A stretch of DNA of 64,000 nucleotides from Membranipora membranacea (Eukaryota; Bryozoa; Gymnolaemata; Cheilostomatida; Membraniporidae), in NCBI GenBank assembly GCA_914767715.1, contig OU612073.1:7874001-7938000 (forward strand). Reading direction: 5' to 3'. The stretch's first letter is position 1. Every line of letters starts with the position of its first letter. The notes under the pieces were generated by a model. It ran no database searches. It was not told where the DNA came from and was given only the letters and a program-made list of their open reading frames with translations. Made by a program: the position numbers and the translations under genes. Shown here piece by piece: positions 61,981-64,000 of the stretch.

Positions 61981-64000
61981 CTATCAATAATGAAGTAAAA
62001 TGTTAGATATGAACCCTGCTAGTGGTGCTACAGACCCTATTTAATGGCTGATCAACACAATGCTGCTATGATCAGGTTGCGAGAACAGCACTCTATTTGA
62101 AATAACAGTTTTGTCAGGCTGAATGGATAGTGCACGCACACACATGAAATATGAGCAGTTTGTCACCCTTGGGGATCCTTAATTAGTTCTAAATGCAATG
62201 CCTTTTGAGCCAAATCATCTTAGTCTTACAGCTCTTTTGGTCTTCCAATTGAGCTATTTGATTCCATATTGTTATATATATTGTTCTTTTAGGCAGCCAG
62301 AGATAAGGGAACGAGGCTACCTCTAGCACGCCTCACTACCGCATGGCACGCCTCATCCAAGAGCAATCAGATAGTGATTAGTACAGAGTATAATTGACAG
62401 ACCCGCTGGCTCACTTAACATAAGCGACATGTGGATCTCTGTTTCAATTACTCTGTCACTACTTTCATCAACACAGCATAGCAAATGAATTGAAACTGGT
62501 ACATCACTCTCACTGTATCACTTACTGGATTGACCAACAGAAATGTTGGAACTGGGTGCCTGCTAGTGCTTGAGCTAGGGCTTGCATTACCTTTTATTTT
62601 TTATAGAATTATTGCAGCAGTAGGAAGCAAACAAACAGTTTCTAGCTCACTCACGTTGAGTAACTAAAATTGGCTATCCATGGCCATGTGTGTGAGTTCA
62701 TTAATAATAATACAGCTACAAAATCATCATGGTTGTTACTCACCTTATTCTTTGCGTACTCTCTAGGAGATCAAAAGTTCCTCCCAAGAGCAAAATGACA
62801 TGAAACTATTCACTTGCAGCAACAAATAAATTAGACTTCTATGAGATAAACTATAATTATATCAATTCAGTGAGTGTGAATGCGCTGTGGAGACTAATTG
62901 AAGGTTGCTGTAGGATAATTATCATACTACTATACACATTCATGTTATTTACATGGGAGTCATAGCAACCACATGTAATGTGCCCAGTTTCGTAAACTAA
63001 ATATATATGAACTCCTAAAATATCATAAAATGTCACCGAATAAGGGTAAATTATTCTAAAACAGGTAAATTTTATTTACAAGCTCAAAATAACCACAAAT
63101 CAGCTCTTAAATAGCAACATTATTTTCGAATAAGTACCTTGAATGTCTAGCTTTTGTTTTAACAAAGAGGACAACTCCAAAGCAAAGTTGCTTTAGATAT
63201 TAATGCAGAGAGCACAGGTGGGATCAGATAGAGTGGGTGGGATTGGGATATTTGACTCCCCAAACCTCCTCCCTGTTCATGGTTGTGGGCTTGTCATGGT
63301 TCATTGCAGTAGCTTTCACAGAATACGAAGATATTGACAAGTCCTTTTAATAAATATGGCACATATTTTTTTTGAAAACATGGTTGTCAAATTCTGAACG
63401 GCGAGTGTAGTAACCTTCTAGAGATCAGTTCATAGTTATACCCATATCAGTGAATGACTAGAATTTCCCCAGTCTTTGTACAATTAAATTACGTGTGAAT
63501 TCAATCAATTGTCATATCTGGGCTGACAATGGACCAAATAAGTTCCGTAATCATATTTGTTTCACCATGAAATAATTAATGAATTATCAATCCAGGTAAA
63601 CAATACTTTATAAGGTTTTCCATGGGTGAATTGACACAATCTTGAATACGGAACTGTTTTTAGATCGAGAAAGAATCATACGCTTCACAAGTAGAGACAA
63701 AATTAAGCAACAGCAGTCGTCAATGGATGATAGAGAATGGAGTTGTTGAATATCATAATAATATGATCTAAACAATTACTCTCCATGACATATGCTTCTT
63801 CAAAATAATGTCAGCAGCAAAAACTCTCATAAATACAGGTCAAGAGTACTGATGATCTCCCATTTCATTGTGCAAACAAACTCGTAAAATTTAAAGGGTT
63901 AATCAAAAAAAAAACCAGTCCATTTCCGGTCGTAGCGTTCTGCAGAAAAATTGCCCTGCATGCATAATATAAATATCAAAAAGTGAGCACCAACATGTTT
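61981..64000. other. CCDC181 upstream intron and flank
   Basis: AT-rich sequence holding the probable 5' UTR exon near 62744-62830 and no other recognised feature. The rightmost kilobase has no convincing ORF on either strand. Confidence 0.5.
62744..62830 (-). other. Probable CCDC181 5' untranslated exon
   Basis: Minus-strand AATAAG|GTGAGTAAC gives a strong donor at 62744. Joined to the acceptor before 61980, the frame of the coding exon has a TAA stop at 62747-62745, so this exon would be non-coding. The left end of the exon is not defined by the sequence; 62830 is arbitrary. Confidence 0.4.

Noticed and set aside
1-64000. tRNA, rRNA, CRISPR or viral segments
   Set aside because: No cloverleaf-like block with a GGTTCGA-type T-arm, rRNA core or regularly spaced repeats was noticed by eye. 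A tRNAscan or Rfam search would be needed to exclude small RNAs fully.

Overview
This is a stretch of an invertebrate animal (metazoan) nuclear genome. The genes are broken by many GT-AG introns with poly-pyrimidine/AG acceptors, the non-coding DNA is AT-rich, and the proteins are animal-specific: a BAF250/ARID1 chromatin-remodelling subunit, a multi-finger C2H2 protein, a secreted LDLa protein, a SULT-type sulfotransferase and a CCDC181-like ciliary protein. I cannot name the species or even the phylum with confidence. No bacterial-type operons, CRISPR arrays or rRNA were seen.

Layout. 1-20475, + strand: a complete-looking ARID1 gene, 22 coding exons whose splice phases all agree, giving 1,998 codons plus stop. 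20476-26340: intergenic. 26833-34902, + strand: a nine-exon zinc-finger gene (491 aa, one C2HC and five C2H2 fingers). 35368-37307: intergenic, holding a small MITE-like element with a 5-bp target duplication. 37308-42029, - strand: a three-exon secreted protein (235 aa) with a signal peptide, basic processing sites, one LDLa module and a C-terminal helix. 44463-51473, - strand: a seven-exon sulfotransferase (347 aa) with an N-terminal hydrophobic anchor. 52870-54155, - strand: a decayed retroelement patch (5'-truncated LINE reverse transcriptase and a charged coiled-coil ORF). 55433-61939, - strand: an eight-exon CCDC181 orthologue (559 aa), with a probable 5' UTR exon near 62745-62830. ARID1 and the zinc-finger gene run head-to-tail on +; the other three run head-to-tail on -, so the zinc-finger and LDLa genes converge. 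Nothing suggests that the five genes form one pathway.

Most notable: (1) a 92-bp copy of the ARID-domain exon lies in inverted orientation in an upstream intron of the same gene, about 91% identical, so the ARID1 pre-mRNA could fold on itself around a phase-neutral exon; (2) the same gene has a tandem duplication across the exon-4 splice donor; (3) the sulfotransferase carries a membrane-anchor-like N-terminus and a Cys where SULT enzymes normally have the Arg that binds the PAPS 3'-phosphate; (4) the LDLa protein has the build of a neuropeptide-type precursor, resembling prohormone-4. All exon boundaries were read by eye and joined by matching phase; no alignment or transcript data were available.
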